This document shows, one piece after another, positions 7,948-16,319 of a stretch of 16,734 bases of DNA. The stretch lies in NCBI GenBank assembly GCA_937906975.1, contig CALCUN010000122.1, positions 1-16,734 on the forward strand. The letters run 5' to 3'. How positions within the stretch are numbered: the first letter of the stretch is position 1; each line of letters starts with the position of its first letter. This DNA comes from an uncultured Bacteroidales bacterium (GTDB lineage Bacteria; Bacteroidota; Bacteroidia; Bacteroidales; P3). The position numbers and the translations under genes are program-made. The notes beneath the pieces were generated by a model. The model saw only the letters and a program-made list of their open reading frames with translations, was not told where the DNA came from and made no database searches.

Positions 7948-7988
7948 AGTTGCGAAACCGCTGTTTCGGAAATGGCTGTTTCGCAACT
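7948..7988 (+). promoter_or_regulatory. Inverted-repeat leader with two alternative hairpins
   Basis: AGTTGCGAAAC (7948-7958) and GTTTCGCAACT (7978-7988) are perfect 11-bp arms around a 19-nt loop. The loop holds a second partner: GTTTCG at 7963-7968 pairs with the same CGAAAC (7953-7958) as a 6-bp hairpin with a CGCT loop. GCTGTTTCG occurs twice (7960-7968 and 7975-7983). The element sits at the predicted transcription start and covers an in-frame ATG at 7972. It could be an operator or an RNA switch. Confidence 0.65.
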
Positions 7989-8001
7989 AAAAGATATTAT
8001 T

Positions 8002-9324
8002 ATGAAGTTTGTAAATAGAACAGAGGAAATCGCTAATCTTAAAGAGATTCTTCATTTATCTAAAACCAATGCACAATTTACTGTTGTAACAGGAAGACGT
8101 CGTATAGGAAAAACATCTCTTGTTTGGGAGGCTTATAAAGAAGAAACTATTTTATACTTCTTTGTAGCACGGAAAACTGAAAATGATTTATGCAATGACT
8201 ATTTGACAGAAATAGAAAGTAAACTTAACATTCCTATAATAGGTAAGGTTGAGCATTTTTCTGAAATTTTTGAATATTTAATGAAGTTATCTGTTGAACG
8301 TCCTATAACTTTGTTTATTGATGAGTTTCAAGAATTTTTCAAAGTAAACAAATCTGTTTATAGCGATATGCAACGTATTTGGGATATGTATCATACGAAA
8401 GCTCGCATCAATCTTATTGTTTGTGGTTCAATATTTTCTATGATGACAAAGATATTTAAAGATAAAAAAGAGCCTTTATATAATCGCCAAACACGATTTA
8501 TGTCTGTTAAACCCTTCACAACCTCTGTTTTAAAGCAAATATTATCAGAGTATAACCCTAATTATACTGCTGAAGACTTGTTGGCATTGTATTCTTTCAC
8601 AGGAGGCGTTGCTAAATATGTGCAATTGTTAATCAATGCTGGTGCAACAAGCAAAGCAGAGATGATAAATCAGATTGTAAAGTCAGATTCAACATTTTTA
8701 GGCGAAGGAAAAGCAATTCTTATAGAAGAGTTTGGAAAAGATTATGGCATATACTTTTCTATACTCTCTGCAATTGCAAGTGGAAAGACCTCTCGCTCAG
8801 AAATAGAACACGTTATAGGAAAAGAAATAGGCGGATACCTAACAAAATTAGAGAAAGAATATGAAGTAATCACTAAAAAACAACCTATTTTTGAAAAAAC
8901 ATCTACAAAAAACGTTCGTTACACAATAGAAGATAACTTTTTCACTTTTTGGTTTCGTTTTATACATAAATATAACTATATGTTAGAAATAGAAAACTAT
9001 GATAGCCTTAAAGCAATCATAAATAGAGATTACGAAACTTTTTCAGGGTTAATGTTAGAACGCTATTTTAAGCGTATGCTTATTGAAAGCAAAGAATATA
9101 CTCGCATTGGCAGTTGGTGGGATCGTAAAGGAGAAAACGAAATTGATATTGTAGCTGAAAATGAACTAAATAATAAAGTTGTTTTCTTTGAAATCAAACG
9201 AAATAAGGACAATTTTAATGCAAATTTACTAAACGAAAAAGTAAAAACTTTTATTCGTGCAACAGGCAAATATGGAGATTACACCATAAATCAAAGATTA
9301 CTTTCGCTAAATGATTTAAAATAA
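8002..9324 (+). CDS. AAA ATPase with C-terminal nuclease-like domain (ATPase_2/DUF234)
   Basis: This 440-residue protein starts MKFVNRTEEI, the usual opening of this family; an upstream in-frame ATG at 7972 would add ten residues encoded by the inverted-repeat leader, so ATG 8002 is preferred. Walker A is GRRRIGKT (31-38) and Walker B is LFIDEF (Asp106, Glu107). A winged-helix-like region lies at about 255-300. The C-terminal part (about 320-420) includes GENEIDIV then FFEIKRN, giving Glu380, Asp382, Glu397 and Lys399, which fits a PD-(D/E)xK nuclease core as described for DUF234. There is no membrane segment or signal peptide. These ATPases are common as solitary accessory genes in Bacteroidota and archaea; their biological role is unclear. 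It is a single-gene unit ending at the terminator at 9339-9370. Confidence 0.88.
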   Translation: MKFVNRTEEIANLKEILHLSKTNAQFTVVTGRRRIGKTSLVWEAYKEETILYFFVARKTENDLCNDYLTEIESKLNIPIIGKVEHFSEIFEYLMKLSVERPITLFIDEFQEFFKVNKSVYSDMQRIWDMYHTKARINLIVCGSIFSMMTKIFKDKKEPLYNRQTRFMSVKPFTTSVLKQILSEYNPNYTAEDLLALYSFTGGVAKYVQLLINAGATSKAEMINQIVKSDSTFLGEGKAILIEEFGKDYGIYFSILSAIASGKTSRSEIEHVIGKEIGGYLTKLEKEYEVITKKQPIFEKTSTKNVRYTIEDNFFTFWFRFIHKYNYMLEIENYDSLKAIINRDYETFSGLMLERYFKRMLIESKEYTRIGSWWDRKGENEIDIVAENELNNKVVFFEIKRNKDNFNANLLNEKVKTFIRATGKYGDYTINQRLLSLNDLK

Positions 9325-9338
9325 GAAATGAAGAAAAG

Positions 9339-9370
9339 AAAGAGCGAAATCGGTTTTGATTTCGCTCTTT
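9339..9370. terminator. Bidirectional terminator between convergent genes
   Basis: A perfect 13-bp stem (9339-9351 with 9358-9370, core GAGCGAAATC) has a 6-nt loop. It lies 14 nt after the ATPase stop and 4 nt past the stop of the PurF-like gene. T-rich sequence follows on the plus strand, and the A-rich left flank gives a U-rich tail on the minus strand, so it can serve both genes. Confidence 0.88.
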
Positions 9371-9374
9371 TATT

Positions 9375-11279
9375 TTAGTATGCTCTTTTGTTGTTTCCTT
9401 CGATGTAGTTGATAAAGGCTTTATTCACTACTTTGTTTCCGCCTGCGGTTGGGTAATCGCCTGTGAAATACCAATCGCCTGTGTTGTTTGGACATGCTTG
9501 GTGAAGAGATTCTATCGTGTTGAAGATGATTTCTACTTCTGCATTTGAGTTTGCTGGTGTCAGCATTTGTGTTATTTTTGCTGTGATTTGGTCATCGGTA
9601 AATGGTGCGTAGATTTCTTTTACGTAGTTTACGATTTCTTCTTTTGGAAGTCCTTCTTGTGCTTTACATTTGCGGTAAACCTCATCTATTATGTGTGCTT
9701 GGTTGGTTTCTTTCAATAGTTCTATTGTTGCATTGAAGGCTATAAACTCGTTAAGTCTTGACATATCGATTCCGTAACAGTCTGGGTAACGAATTTGTGG
9801 TGCAGATGATGCAACGATTATTTTCTTTGGTCCTAAGCGGTCAAGGATTCGTAAGATTGATTGTTTAAGTGTTGTTCCTCTTACTATGCTATCGTCTATT
9901 ACTACAAGGTTATCTACATATTCTTTCACTTGTCCGTAGGTTACGTCATAGACATGGGCTACCATATCGTCTCTTTCGCTGTCTCTTGTGATGAATGTAC
10001 GTAGTTTTACGTCTTTTACGGCTATGTATTCTCGGCGTGTCTTGATTGAGAAGATTTCTTGTAGTTTTTCTTCTGTAAGGTTTTCTTTGTTTGCAAGGAT
10101 TTCTTGTATTCTTAGTTTGTCTGCGTGTTCTGCAAAGGCTTCTGCCATTCCTTGAAAGGCTACTGAGGCTGTGTTTGGTATGTATGAGATTACTGTGTTT
10201 TTAATGTCGTTGTTAATTGCTTTGAGTACTTTTGGCAAAATAAGTCTTCCGAGCATTTTTCTTTCTTTGTAGATGTCTGCATCGGTGCCTCGTGAGAAGT
10301 ATATGCGTTCAAATGAGCATTGTTTTGGTGCTGATTTTGCTTCTTTGATGTTTTCTATTGAGATATTGCCGTTGCGTTTGATGATTATGGCGTGTCCTGC
10401 TGGTAATTCTTTGATTGCGGTTAATGGTTTGTTGAATGTAGTCATTATTACAGGGCGTTCTGAGGCTACTACTGCTATTTCGTCATCTATGTAGTAGAAG
10501 CATGGACGTATTCCGTTTTCATCTCTTAATACAAAGGCGTCTCCGTGTCCCATCATACCTGCCATGACGTATCCTCCGTCCCATTTTTTTGCGGAAGAGG
10601 TGAGTATGGTTTTTATGTCTAGTTCTTCTGCTATTTTTTCAGAGATTTCTTTGTTTGTTAGTATTCTTTCGTCTTTGTATTTGCGGAATATGCGTTCTAC
10701 TTCGCGGTCTAAGAATTTTCCTATCTTTTCTAATACTATTGCTGTGTCGGCTACTTTTACTGGGTGTTGGCCTAAGCTTATTAGTTTGTCTAACATTTCG
10801 TCTATGTTAGTAAGATTGAAGTTGCCTGCAAGGACTAGGTTTCTTGTTTTCCAGTTATTTTCTCTTAAAAACGGATGAAGGTTGTCTATTTCGTCTTTTC
10901 CGAATGTTCCATAGCGAAGATGGCCTAAGAAAAGCTCGCCTGTGAAACGTGCGTTGTTCTTTAACCAATTGATGTCTTTAGCTTCTTCTGGGTTTGTTTG
11001 TTTTAGGGCTTTCATGTCTTTGAAAGCTTCTGCAAAGACGTCTTGTATTGGTGTAGAAGTATTTGATTTTGTTATGTTTATGTATTGTTCTCCTGGCTTT
11101 GTATCAAATTTTATGTTTGCAAGCCCTGCTCCGTCTTGTCCTCTGTTGTGTTGTTTTTCCATTAAGAGGTACATACGGTTTAATGCCCAAGTATTTCCGT
11201 ATTTTTCTTGGTAATATTCCAACGGTTTTAGCAATCTTAACATTGCTATTCCACATTCGTGTTTGATTTGATCGCTCAT
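9375..11279 (-). CDS. purF: PurF-like amidophosphoribosyltransferase, long form (634 residues)
   Basis: PurF enzymes make phosphoribosylamine from PRPP and glutamine, the first step of purine synthesis. The glutaminase half has Cys9 in HECGIA; the eight residues before it could be a cleavable propeptide, as in B. subtilis PurF. Other marks are NRGQDGAG (45-52), HLRYGT (120-125) and GNFN (152-155). The transferase half has NGIRP (255-259), CSFERIYFSRG (321-331) and the PRPP loop VVIDDSIVRGTT (459-470). It is longer than the usual 470-510, with extra sequence near 85-110 and 370-420. By alignment to the C-terminal FTGDYPT motif, the paired cysteines that hold the B. subtilis Fe-S cluster (C437/C440) are not present. 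It lies 10 nt downstream of nadE, probably in the same transcript. Long paralogues like this occur in Bacteroidota, so another PurF may exist elsewhere; the assignment of activity is inference. Confidence 0.85.
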   Translation of the reverse strand: MSDQIKHECGIAMLRLLKPLEYYQEKYGNTWALNRMYLLMEKQHNRGQDGAGLANIKFDTKPGEQYINITKSNTSTPIQDVFAEAFKDMKALKQTNPEEAKDINWLKNNARFTGELFLGHLRYGTFGKDEIDNLHPFLRENNWKTRNLVLAGNFNLTNIDEMLDKLISLGQHPVKVADTAIVLEKIGKFLDREVERIFRKYKDERILTNKEISEKIAEELDIKTILTSSAKKWDGGYVMAGMMGHGDAFVLRDENGIRPCFYYIDDEIAVVASERPVIMTTFNKPLTAIKELPAGHAIIIKRNGNISIENIKEAKSAPKQCSFERIYFSRGTDADIYKERKMLGRLILPKVLKAINNDIKNTVISYIPNTASVAFQGMAEAFAEHADKLRIQEILANKENLTEEKLQEIFSIKTRREYIAVKDVKLRTFITRDSERDDMVAHVYDVTYGQVKEYVDNLVVIDDSIVRGTTLKQSILRILDRLGPKKIIVASSAPQIRYPDCYGIDMSRLNEFIAFNATIELLKETNQAHIIDEVYRKCKAQEGLPKEEIVNYVKEIYAPFTDDQITAKITQMLTPANSNAEVEIIFNTIESLHQACPNNTGDWYFTGDYPTAGGNKVVNKAFINYIEGNNKRAY

Positions 11280-11289
11280 ATTCTTTATG

Positions 11290-12825
11290 TTATGATATTG
11301 GCATTGTTATTTCTATACTTAATGCACTGTTTGACATTCTTAATAATGGAGCTACCTGATGGCGTTTCCATTCATTTATTTTTACTAATCTTAATATTTT
11401 ATCTACTGTATTAGGTTCAAAACCTTTATTTATGATTTCTTCTCTACTTAGTCTTTGTTCTAAATGAAGATAAAGGATATTATCCAAAATATCATAATCA
11501 GGTAATGAATCTGTGTCTTTTTGATCAGGACGCAATTCGGCAGATGGTGCTTTGGTTATCGAATTCCAAGGTATGATTTCTTTATTTCTATTTATCCAAC
11601 GCGACATTTCCCAAACATCTGTCTTGAAAATATCTCCTAATGCTCCTATTGCTCCATTTGTATCGCCGTAAAGCGTGCCATATCCTACGGAAAGTTCACT
11701 CTTATTCGTAGTATTCAAAAGAGCTGCTCCTATTTTATTGGCTATTCCCATTAAAATCATTCCTCTAATCCTTGATTGTAGGTTTTCTTCTGCCACATTT
11801 GGTTCTTTTCCTTCAAAGATTGGAGAAAGTGCTGTAAGAGCTGTATTAAACATTTCTTTGATAGGAATAGTATAATGTTCTATTCCTAAATTTTCTGCAC
11901 TTGCTTTTGCATCTGTTATGCTGTGAGAAGTAGAATATTCGCTTGGTAGCAAAACTCCTATCACGTTTTCTTTTCCTAGTGCTTCTACTGCGAGAACTAC
12001 TACTAAGGCTGAGTCTATTCCTCCTGAGAGTCCTATTAAAGCTTTCTTTATGTTATTTTTGCGAAAATAGTCTTTAATTCCAAGAACTGCTGCATTATAC
12101 ATTTTTTCTATTCTATGAAGAGGCGATTGTGTGTACTTTTCTGTTTTTTGTGTTTCAATTTGCAACAAAGCTTCTTCAAATAATGGTAGTTCTTTTGACA
12201 AATCTCCATTTGATAACATAAAAAAGCTACTTCCATTAAAGATATAACTTGCCTCCGCACCACATCTATTTACTAATATAATAGGAGTTTTAGCCTTTCT
12301 TATCTTTGGTTGCAACTCTGTTAAGAGTTCTTTTTGTGTTTCAGGAGTAAAAAGTATATTTGAACAACAAAGAATCAAGTCTGATTTATCTTTCTTGTTC
12401 AAATATTCATCTAAATCTTCTAAAAAGCCAAATGCTATTGTTTGTTTTTTGTATTCTATCGTGCTGAAGCCTTCGCCAAAAGAGAATCCTTTATCAAATC
12501 TACCTAAATTCTTTTTTGTCGCTATTGATTTCAACTCTCCATTTTCTACAAATGCAAGAGCATTGAATTTTTCTTCATCTTGATTGATTGGAAGTCCAAA
12601 AATAAAGTCTTTTTTTAGTTCAGATAATTTATCAGCGTAATGAATACTTTTTTGATATAGGTTATTATAAGAAACAGAATCGTAAAGTGGAGAGCCACTT
12701 AACGATAATTCAGGAAAAATTACCAACGAATCTACATCCGTTTCTTTTAATTTTTCCTGAATTAGGCTAAAATTATATTCAAAATCTAATGTTTTAGGAT
12801 TGATTTGTGAAATTGTTACTTTCAT
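11290..12825 (-). CDS. nadE: NAD synthetase with nitrilase-fold domain lacking the catalytic Cys
   Basis: The C-terminal domain (about 235-511) is a clear NAD synthetase that amidates deamido-NAD using ATP. It has the pyrophosphatase motif SGGIDSAL (267-274), the NTTNKSELSVGYGTLYGD segment (371-388) and APSAELRPDQ (427-436). The N-terminal domain (1-about 225) has the nitrilase/glutaminase fold: Glu39 in FPELS and Lys105 in KKNLGRF align with two catalytic residues. The position of the nucleophilic Cys, normally in ICED, is Leu135 in FGFLED (codon TTA). Cys152 and Cys153 are about 17 residues later, not in the nucleophile position. The 511-residue length is short for glutamine-dependent NadE. 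The enzyme may therefore use ammonia. Its ATG lies 22 nt after recA and its stop is 10 nt before the PurF-like gene, so the three are likely co-transcribed. Confidence 0.92.
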   Translation of the reverse strand: MKVTISQINPKTLDFEYNFSLIQEKLKETDVDSLVIFPELSLSGSPLYDSVSYNNLYQKSIHYADKLSELKKDFIFGLPINQDEEKFNALAFVENGELKSIATKKNLGRFDKGFSFGEGFSTIEYKKQTIAFGFLEDLDEYLNKKDKSDLILCCSNILFTPETQKELLTELQPKIRKAKTPIILVNRCGAEASYIFNGSSFFMLSNGDLSKELPLFEEALLQIETQKTEKYTQSPLHRIEKMYNAAVLGIKDYFRKNNIKKALIGLSGGIDSALVVVLAVEALGKENVIGVLLPSEYSTSHSITDAKASAENLGIEHYTIPIKEMFNTALTALSPIFEGKEPNVAEENLQSRIRGMILMGIANKIGAALLNTTNKSELSVGYGTLYGDTNGAIGALGDIFKTDVWEMSRWINRNKEIIPWNSITKAPSAELRPDQKDTDSLPDYDILDNILYLHLEQRLSREEIINKGFEPNTVDKILRLVKINEWKRHQVAPLLRMSNSALSIEITMPIS

Positions 12826-12847
12826 CTTAGAAGAATTTGAGAGTTTT

Positions 12848-13870
12848 TTATTCTGTTTTATCTTTTAGATACTGACGAATTTTTGTTTCAATCTCTTCTT
12901 GAAGTTCTGGATTATCCAATAAAAGTTGTTTAACAGCCTCTCTACCTTGTCCAAGCTTTGTTTCCCCATAACTAAACCAAGAACCACTTTTCTTTAATAC
13001 CTCTGCCTCAACTCCAATATCAACAATCTCACCTATTTTGCTTATTCCTTGTCCAAATAACAAATCAAACTCAACTTGACGGAAAGGAGGAGCAACCTTA
13101 TTCTTCACAATCTTTACTCTAACTCTATTTCCAATGTTGGTATCCCCTTCTTTAATTGCTTGTACTCGTCTTATATCAATTCTAATTGAAGAATAGAACT
13201 TCAAAGCATTTCCTCCCGTTGTGGTTTCTGGTGAACCAAACATCACTCCTATCTTATCTCTTAATTGATTTATAAAAATACAACAACATTTCGTTTTACT
13301 AATTGTAGCAGTCATCTTTCTAAGAGCCTGACTCATTAAACGAGCATGCAATCCCATTTTACTATCGCCCATTTCCCCATCAATCTCACTCTTAGGCGTA
13401 AGAGCAGCAACAGAATCTATTACAATAACATCTACCGCACCTGAGCTGATTAAGTTTTCTGCTATTTCCAAAGCTTGTTCTCCGTTGTCTGGTTGAGAAA
13501 TATAAAGGTTATCTACATCAACTCCCAACTTTTTAGCATACGTGCTATCAAAAGCGTGCTCTGCATCAATGAAAGCTGCAAGTCCTCCTTGTTTTTGGCT
13601 CTCTGCAATAGCGTGTATAGCTAATGTTGTTTTACCTGAAGATTCTGGTCCATAGATTTCGATTATTCTTCCTTTTGGAAATCCTCCCACACCTAAGGCT
13701 GAGTCTAAGGAAATGGAACCTGTTGGAATTGTTTCAATGTCTTCAACAGCCTTATCTCCTAATTTCATAATAGAACCTTTACCATAGTTCTTTTCAATCT
13801 TAGAAACTGCCGCTTGAAGCACCTTTAATTTTTCTAATTTCTCAGCTGATATATCTTGTTGCTTTGCCAT
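12848..13870 (-). CDS. recA: RecA recombinase
   Basis: This 340-residue protein is RecA, which pairs homologous DNA strands in recombination and repair. Walker A is GPESSGKTT (74-82), Walker B lies near [12 protein letters not shown] (146-157), and the L2 DNA-binding region includes [11 protein letters not shown] (215-225). [14 protein letters not shown] (199-212) is also typical. Residues 195-197 are Cys-Cys-Cys; relatives usually have fewer cysteines there, a small variation. The C-terminus is short and acidic. The gene follows the thioredoxin-like gene after a 40-nt gap that holds a possible promoter, and precedes nadE by 22 nt. No LexA-type operator is evident upstream. Confidence 0.98.
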   Translation of the reverse strand: MAKQQDISAEKLEKLKVLQAAVSKIEKNYGKGSIMKLGDKAVEDIETIPTGSISLDSALGVGGFPKGRIIEIYGPESSGKTTLAIHAIAESQKQGGLAAFIDAEHAFDSTYAKKLGVDVDNLYISQPDNGEQALEIAENLISSGAVDVIVIDSVAALTPKSEIDGEMGDSKMGLHARLMSQALRKMTATISKTKCCCIFINQLRDKIGVMFGSPETTTGGNALKFYSSIRIDIRRVQAIKEGDTNIGNRVRVKIVKNKVAPPFRQVEFDLLFGQGISKIGEIVDIGVEAEVLKKSGSWFSYGETKLGQGREAVKQLLLDNPELQEEIETKIRQYLKDKTE

Positions 13871-13896
13871 AGATTATTTTATTTCTATTAAGTGTA

Positions 13897-13904
13897 CAAA
13901 AATA
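13897..13904 (-). promoter_or_regulatory. Possible -7 element for recA
   Basis: The minus strand reads TATTTTTG (fits TAnnTTTG) about 27 nt upstream of the recA ATG, inside the 40-nt gap after the thioredoxin-like gene. No clear -33 is visible, and the sequence is A/T-rich. It would give recA its own start independent of upstream genes. Confidence 0.45.
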
Positions 13905-13910
13905 ATAATT

Positions 13911-14375
13911 TTATTTTAATAAATAGCTACTTATATAGTGTTCTATTTCGGTTTCTGACATAAATCCTTGCTTAATAATAGGCAAAGAAGTAGAATCTGA
14001 AAAGAATATTAAAGTAGGAATTGCTGTAATATTCAATGAATTTGCCAAATCTGAGGATTTATCAACGTCTATTTTGTAAAAATAAACCTTATCTTCATAT
14101 TTCTTTGACAATTTCTCCATTATAGGCGATAACATCTTGCAAGGACCACACCAAGAAGCATAAAAATCAACTATTGCAGGCTTATCGCCAACATAATTCA
14201 AAGCATTGCCCTCTATTTTTGCAATCTTATCAATAAAACACTTAGTATCGGTCTCTATTACCTTTGATTGTTTTTCTATTTTCTTTTCTTCTGTTTTCAC
14301 ACTCTGTTTTTCGCCACAAGAAAACAAAAAGAAAAACAACCCTATCAATAAAAAATTAAAATATCTTAGTTTCAT
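13911..14375 (-). CDS. Thioredoxin-like lipoprotein
   Basis: This 154-residue protein has a lipoprotein signal (residues 1-20: KLRYFNFLLIGLFFFLFSC) with lipobox Cys20, which would be lipidated and anchor it on the periplasmic side of a membrane. After a charged linker (21-45), the thioredoxin domain runs about 50-150, with the redox motif WCGPC (75-79) and cis-proline at 120 in AIPTL. It is therefore a thiol-disulphide exchange protein of the envelope rather than cytoplasmic thioredoxin. The start codon follows the stop of the epimerase fusion with a 1-nt gap, which suggests translational coupling. Its partner proteins are unknown. Confidence 0.9.
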   Translation of the reverse strand: MKLRYFNFLLIGLFFFLFSCGEKQSVKTEEKKIEKQSKVIETDTKCFIDKIAKIEGNALNYVGDKPAIVDFYASWCGPCKMLSPIMEKLSKKYEDKVYFYKIDVDKSSDLANSLNITAIPTLIFFSDSTSLPIIKQGFMSETEIEHYISSYLLK

Positions 14376-14376
14376 A

Positions 14377-16155
14377 TTACAACCATTTTTCGTTTTTATA
14401 CCATTTTATAGTTTCTTCTACACCTTTTCTTAAATCATATTTTGGTGTATAATTCAAATCTTTTTTCAAGTCTTCAATATCACAATCCCAATTACGAGCA
14501 GAAAGAATAGAATACTTATCTTTATTAAGTGTAAATTGCTTTCCTATGAGATTCCCAAAAGAATCTAAAAACGAAGAAATAAATCTTACTATACAAAGCG
14601 GGAATTTGATTTTTATTGTCCACTTTCTTAAAACCTCTTTCGACACTCGTGCATACTCACTATCCAAATACATATTTCCATCGCTAACAAAATATGTTTT
14701 TCCCGAAACATCGCTTTCAAAGGCTTTAATACACACATCAACTAAGTCCTTTGAATAAACAAAAGTCAAGTGTTGTGGAACAAATCCTAAGTAAGCTTCC
14801 AAATGATTATCAATAGTTTGGAAGTATGTAAAGTAATCTGTTTCACGTGGACCATAAACACCCGTTGGTCTTAAAATAACGTATTTTCCTTTAAAGTTTT
14901 CGTTAATATATTCTTCGGCTTTGAGTTTTGAAACCCCGTAAGCAGTATTTGGATTATTAACATCTGTTACCTTAGCCTTAGCAAAAGTTTTCTCATTTGC
15001 TGGTCCGTGAGCAGCAAACGAAGAAAGGAAAATAAGTTTTGTCGTATCTACATTTATAGCATCAACTAAATTCTTAGTAAACCCATAATTTACTCTTTCA
15101 AACTCCTCACTTGTCTTAGCCTTTGTTAGACCGGCACAATGAAACACGCATTTGAAGTTATATTTCTCTAAGAGATTTTTTATCTTCTCTTTGTTTGAGA
15201 AATCTATCTCTAAGAAATTTATTCTTGAATCACGCAAATATTTTTTGTTTGACGAGCCTCTCACTCCCGCATACACATTATACTTTCCCTCTTCAAGCAA
15301 TTGGTCAATTAAAGTACTACCTATAAATCCGCTTGCACCTGTTACCAAAACCTTCTCACGAGTATCCTCTTTTATTTCTTTAATATAAGCTCTTCTTCTC
15401 ATAACAATATTTGAGTCTTCATACTTTTCCCAAATTCTTGCTGCAAGATTAGTTTCTAACTGCGGATTTGCAATTGCAATTTTTGAGCCAAGATTTATAT
15501 ATTGCTTATTCATCTGAGCATAATATATAGAGTGAATACCCTTATTCTGCCATTTAGGATGAACTCCGTTAAAATAAAGGTCTATTTTCTCAAAATTGCG
15601 AATTGCTTTCAAAAGATGATACCAACCAAATGGGAAAAGTTTTCCCTTACTCTTGCGAAGAGCCTCCGTTAATGAAGGCATAGAAACACCAAAAGCAGCA
15701 ATATCATCGTTTTCATCAACAATCAAACACAAAAGCTTTTTATTCAAAAAAGGAAAGTACATATCAATATAGAATTGCACTTGTTTTTCATTCAAAGGCA
15801 CATATCCAAAAAGATGAGAAAAAGCCTCGTTAAGCGTATCAAATAGTTTATGACCATATCTCTTTGCAATTTGCTTTGCCGATAACCCATCTACAATTCT
15901 AAGATTAGAAAATTCAAAAAGAACAATCATATTATTCTTTTTGTAGAAATCTAAAATTTCACTTTCCTTATATCCCATTCCAGTTCCGCATTTTCGGACA
16001 CCCCAAAAGATTTTTTCTTCACCTTTCAAAGTAATTCTATATAATGTGGCAACATCATATGCAACATCAATATCATAATTTTCAACACAATCATTAGTCA
16101 AATCAAACATAAAACTACAAATATCATAATTTTTGAAAGCTGGCAATGTTTTCAT
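14377..16155 (-). CDS. GNAT-like acyltransferase fused to NAD-dependent epimerase/SDR
   Basis: This single 592-residue frame joins two modules. Residues 1-260 resemble a Bacteroidales GNAT-type protein: LFGYVPLNEKQ (115-125), AAFGVSMPSLTEALRKSKG (153-171), LFPFGWYHLLKA (173-184) and an acetyl-CoA loop WQNKGIH (202-208). Residues 266-592 are an extended SDR: TGASGFIG (272-279) is the NAD(P)-binding loop, LSSFAAHG (377-384) carries the catalytic Ser, and YGVSK (406-410) is the YxxxK pair. The C-terminal part matches nucleotide-sugar epimerase or 3-beta-HSD-like proteins. The junction near 258-266 is continuous with no stop or frameshift. The ATG is preceded by a strong Shine-Dalgarno (GGAGGT, spacer 5) and overlaps the TGA of the 50-aa gene. 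Substrates of both domains are unknown. Confidence 0.86.
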   Translation of the reverse strand: MKTLPAFKNYDICSFMFDLTNDCVENYDIDVAYDVATLYRITLKGEEKIFWGVRKCGTGMGYKESEILDFYKKNNMIVLFEFSNLRIVDGLSAKQIAKRYGHKLFDTLNEAFSHLFGYVPLNEKQVQFYIDMYFPFLNKKLLCLIVDENDDIAAFGVSMPSLTEALRKSKGKLFPFGWYHLLKAIRNFEKIDLYFNGVHPKWQNKGIHSIYYAQMNKQYINLGSKIAIANPQLETNLAARIWEKYEDSNIVMRRRAYIKEIKEDTREKVLVTGASGFIGSTLIDQLLEEGKYNVYAGVRGSSNKKYLRDSRINFLEIDFSNKEKIKNLLEKYNFKCVFHCAGLTKAKTSEEFERVNYGFTKNLVDAINVDTTKLIFLSSFAAHGPANEKTFAKAKVTDVNNPNTAYGVSKLKAEEYINENFKGKYVILRPTGVYGPRETDYFTYFQTIDNHLEAYLGFVPQHLTFVYSKDLVDVCIKAFESDVSGKTYFVSDGNMYLDSEYARVSKEVLRKWTIKIKFPLCIVRFISSFLDSFGNLIGKQFTLNKDKYSILSARNWDCDIEDLKKDLNYTPKYDLRKGVEETIKWYKNEKWL

Positions 16156-16304
16156 TTAATACCTCCATGTTCTAATAACCAAGCAGTAGCCATATTATTT
16201 AATGTAATCACTTTAAACCCTAACCACAAAACTCCAACCAATATTATTATATCAATAAGAAATAATAATTTAATTTTTAATTCTTCTTTTTCAATTTCAT
16301 CCAT
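16152..16304 (-). CDS. 50-residue one-helix membrane protein, unknown function
   Basis: This short reading frame starts at ATG 16302-16304 and ends with TGA at 16152-16154, overlapping the ATG of the epimerase fusion by 4 nt (ATGA). The N-terminus is charged (MDEIEKEELKIK), then residues 13-30 form a hydrophobic helix (LLFLIDIIILVGVLWLGF) and a short tail follows (residues 31-50). AAAGG lies about 9 nt upstream as a modest Shine-Dalgarno. The last codons (Gly-Gly) encode the GGAGGT that serves the next gene. It lies 15 nt after the 70-aa gene and is tightly packed, which supports it being real. It resembles no family that I recognise. Confidence 0.68.
   Translation of the reverse strand: MDEIEKEELKIKLLFLIDIIILVGVLWLGFKVITLNNMATAWLLEHGGIK
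16161..16166 (-). promoter_or_regulatory. Strong Shine-Dalgarno for the epimerase fusion
   Basis: The minus strand reads GGAGGT, 5 nt before the ATG at 16153-16155, a match to the 16S anti-Shine-Dalgarno. It lies within the C-terminal codons of the 50-aa gene. Strong sites like this are uncommon in Bacteroidota. Confidence 0.7.
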
Positions 16305-16319
16305 GATTGTTTTCCTTTA

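Noticed and set aside
7972..8001. Ten-residue N-terminal extension of the AAA ATPase
   Set aside because: It is encoded by the inverted-repeat leader, and family members begin at the equivalent of MKFVNR; kept only as a possible regulatory start.
14206..15388. Plus-strand reading frames opposite the lipoprotein and epimerase genes
   Set aside because: They are antisense shadows of well-supported minus-strand genes, with no family features.
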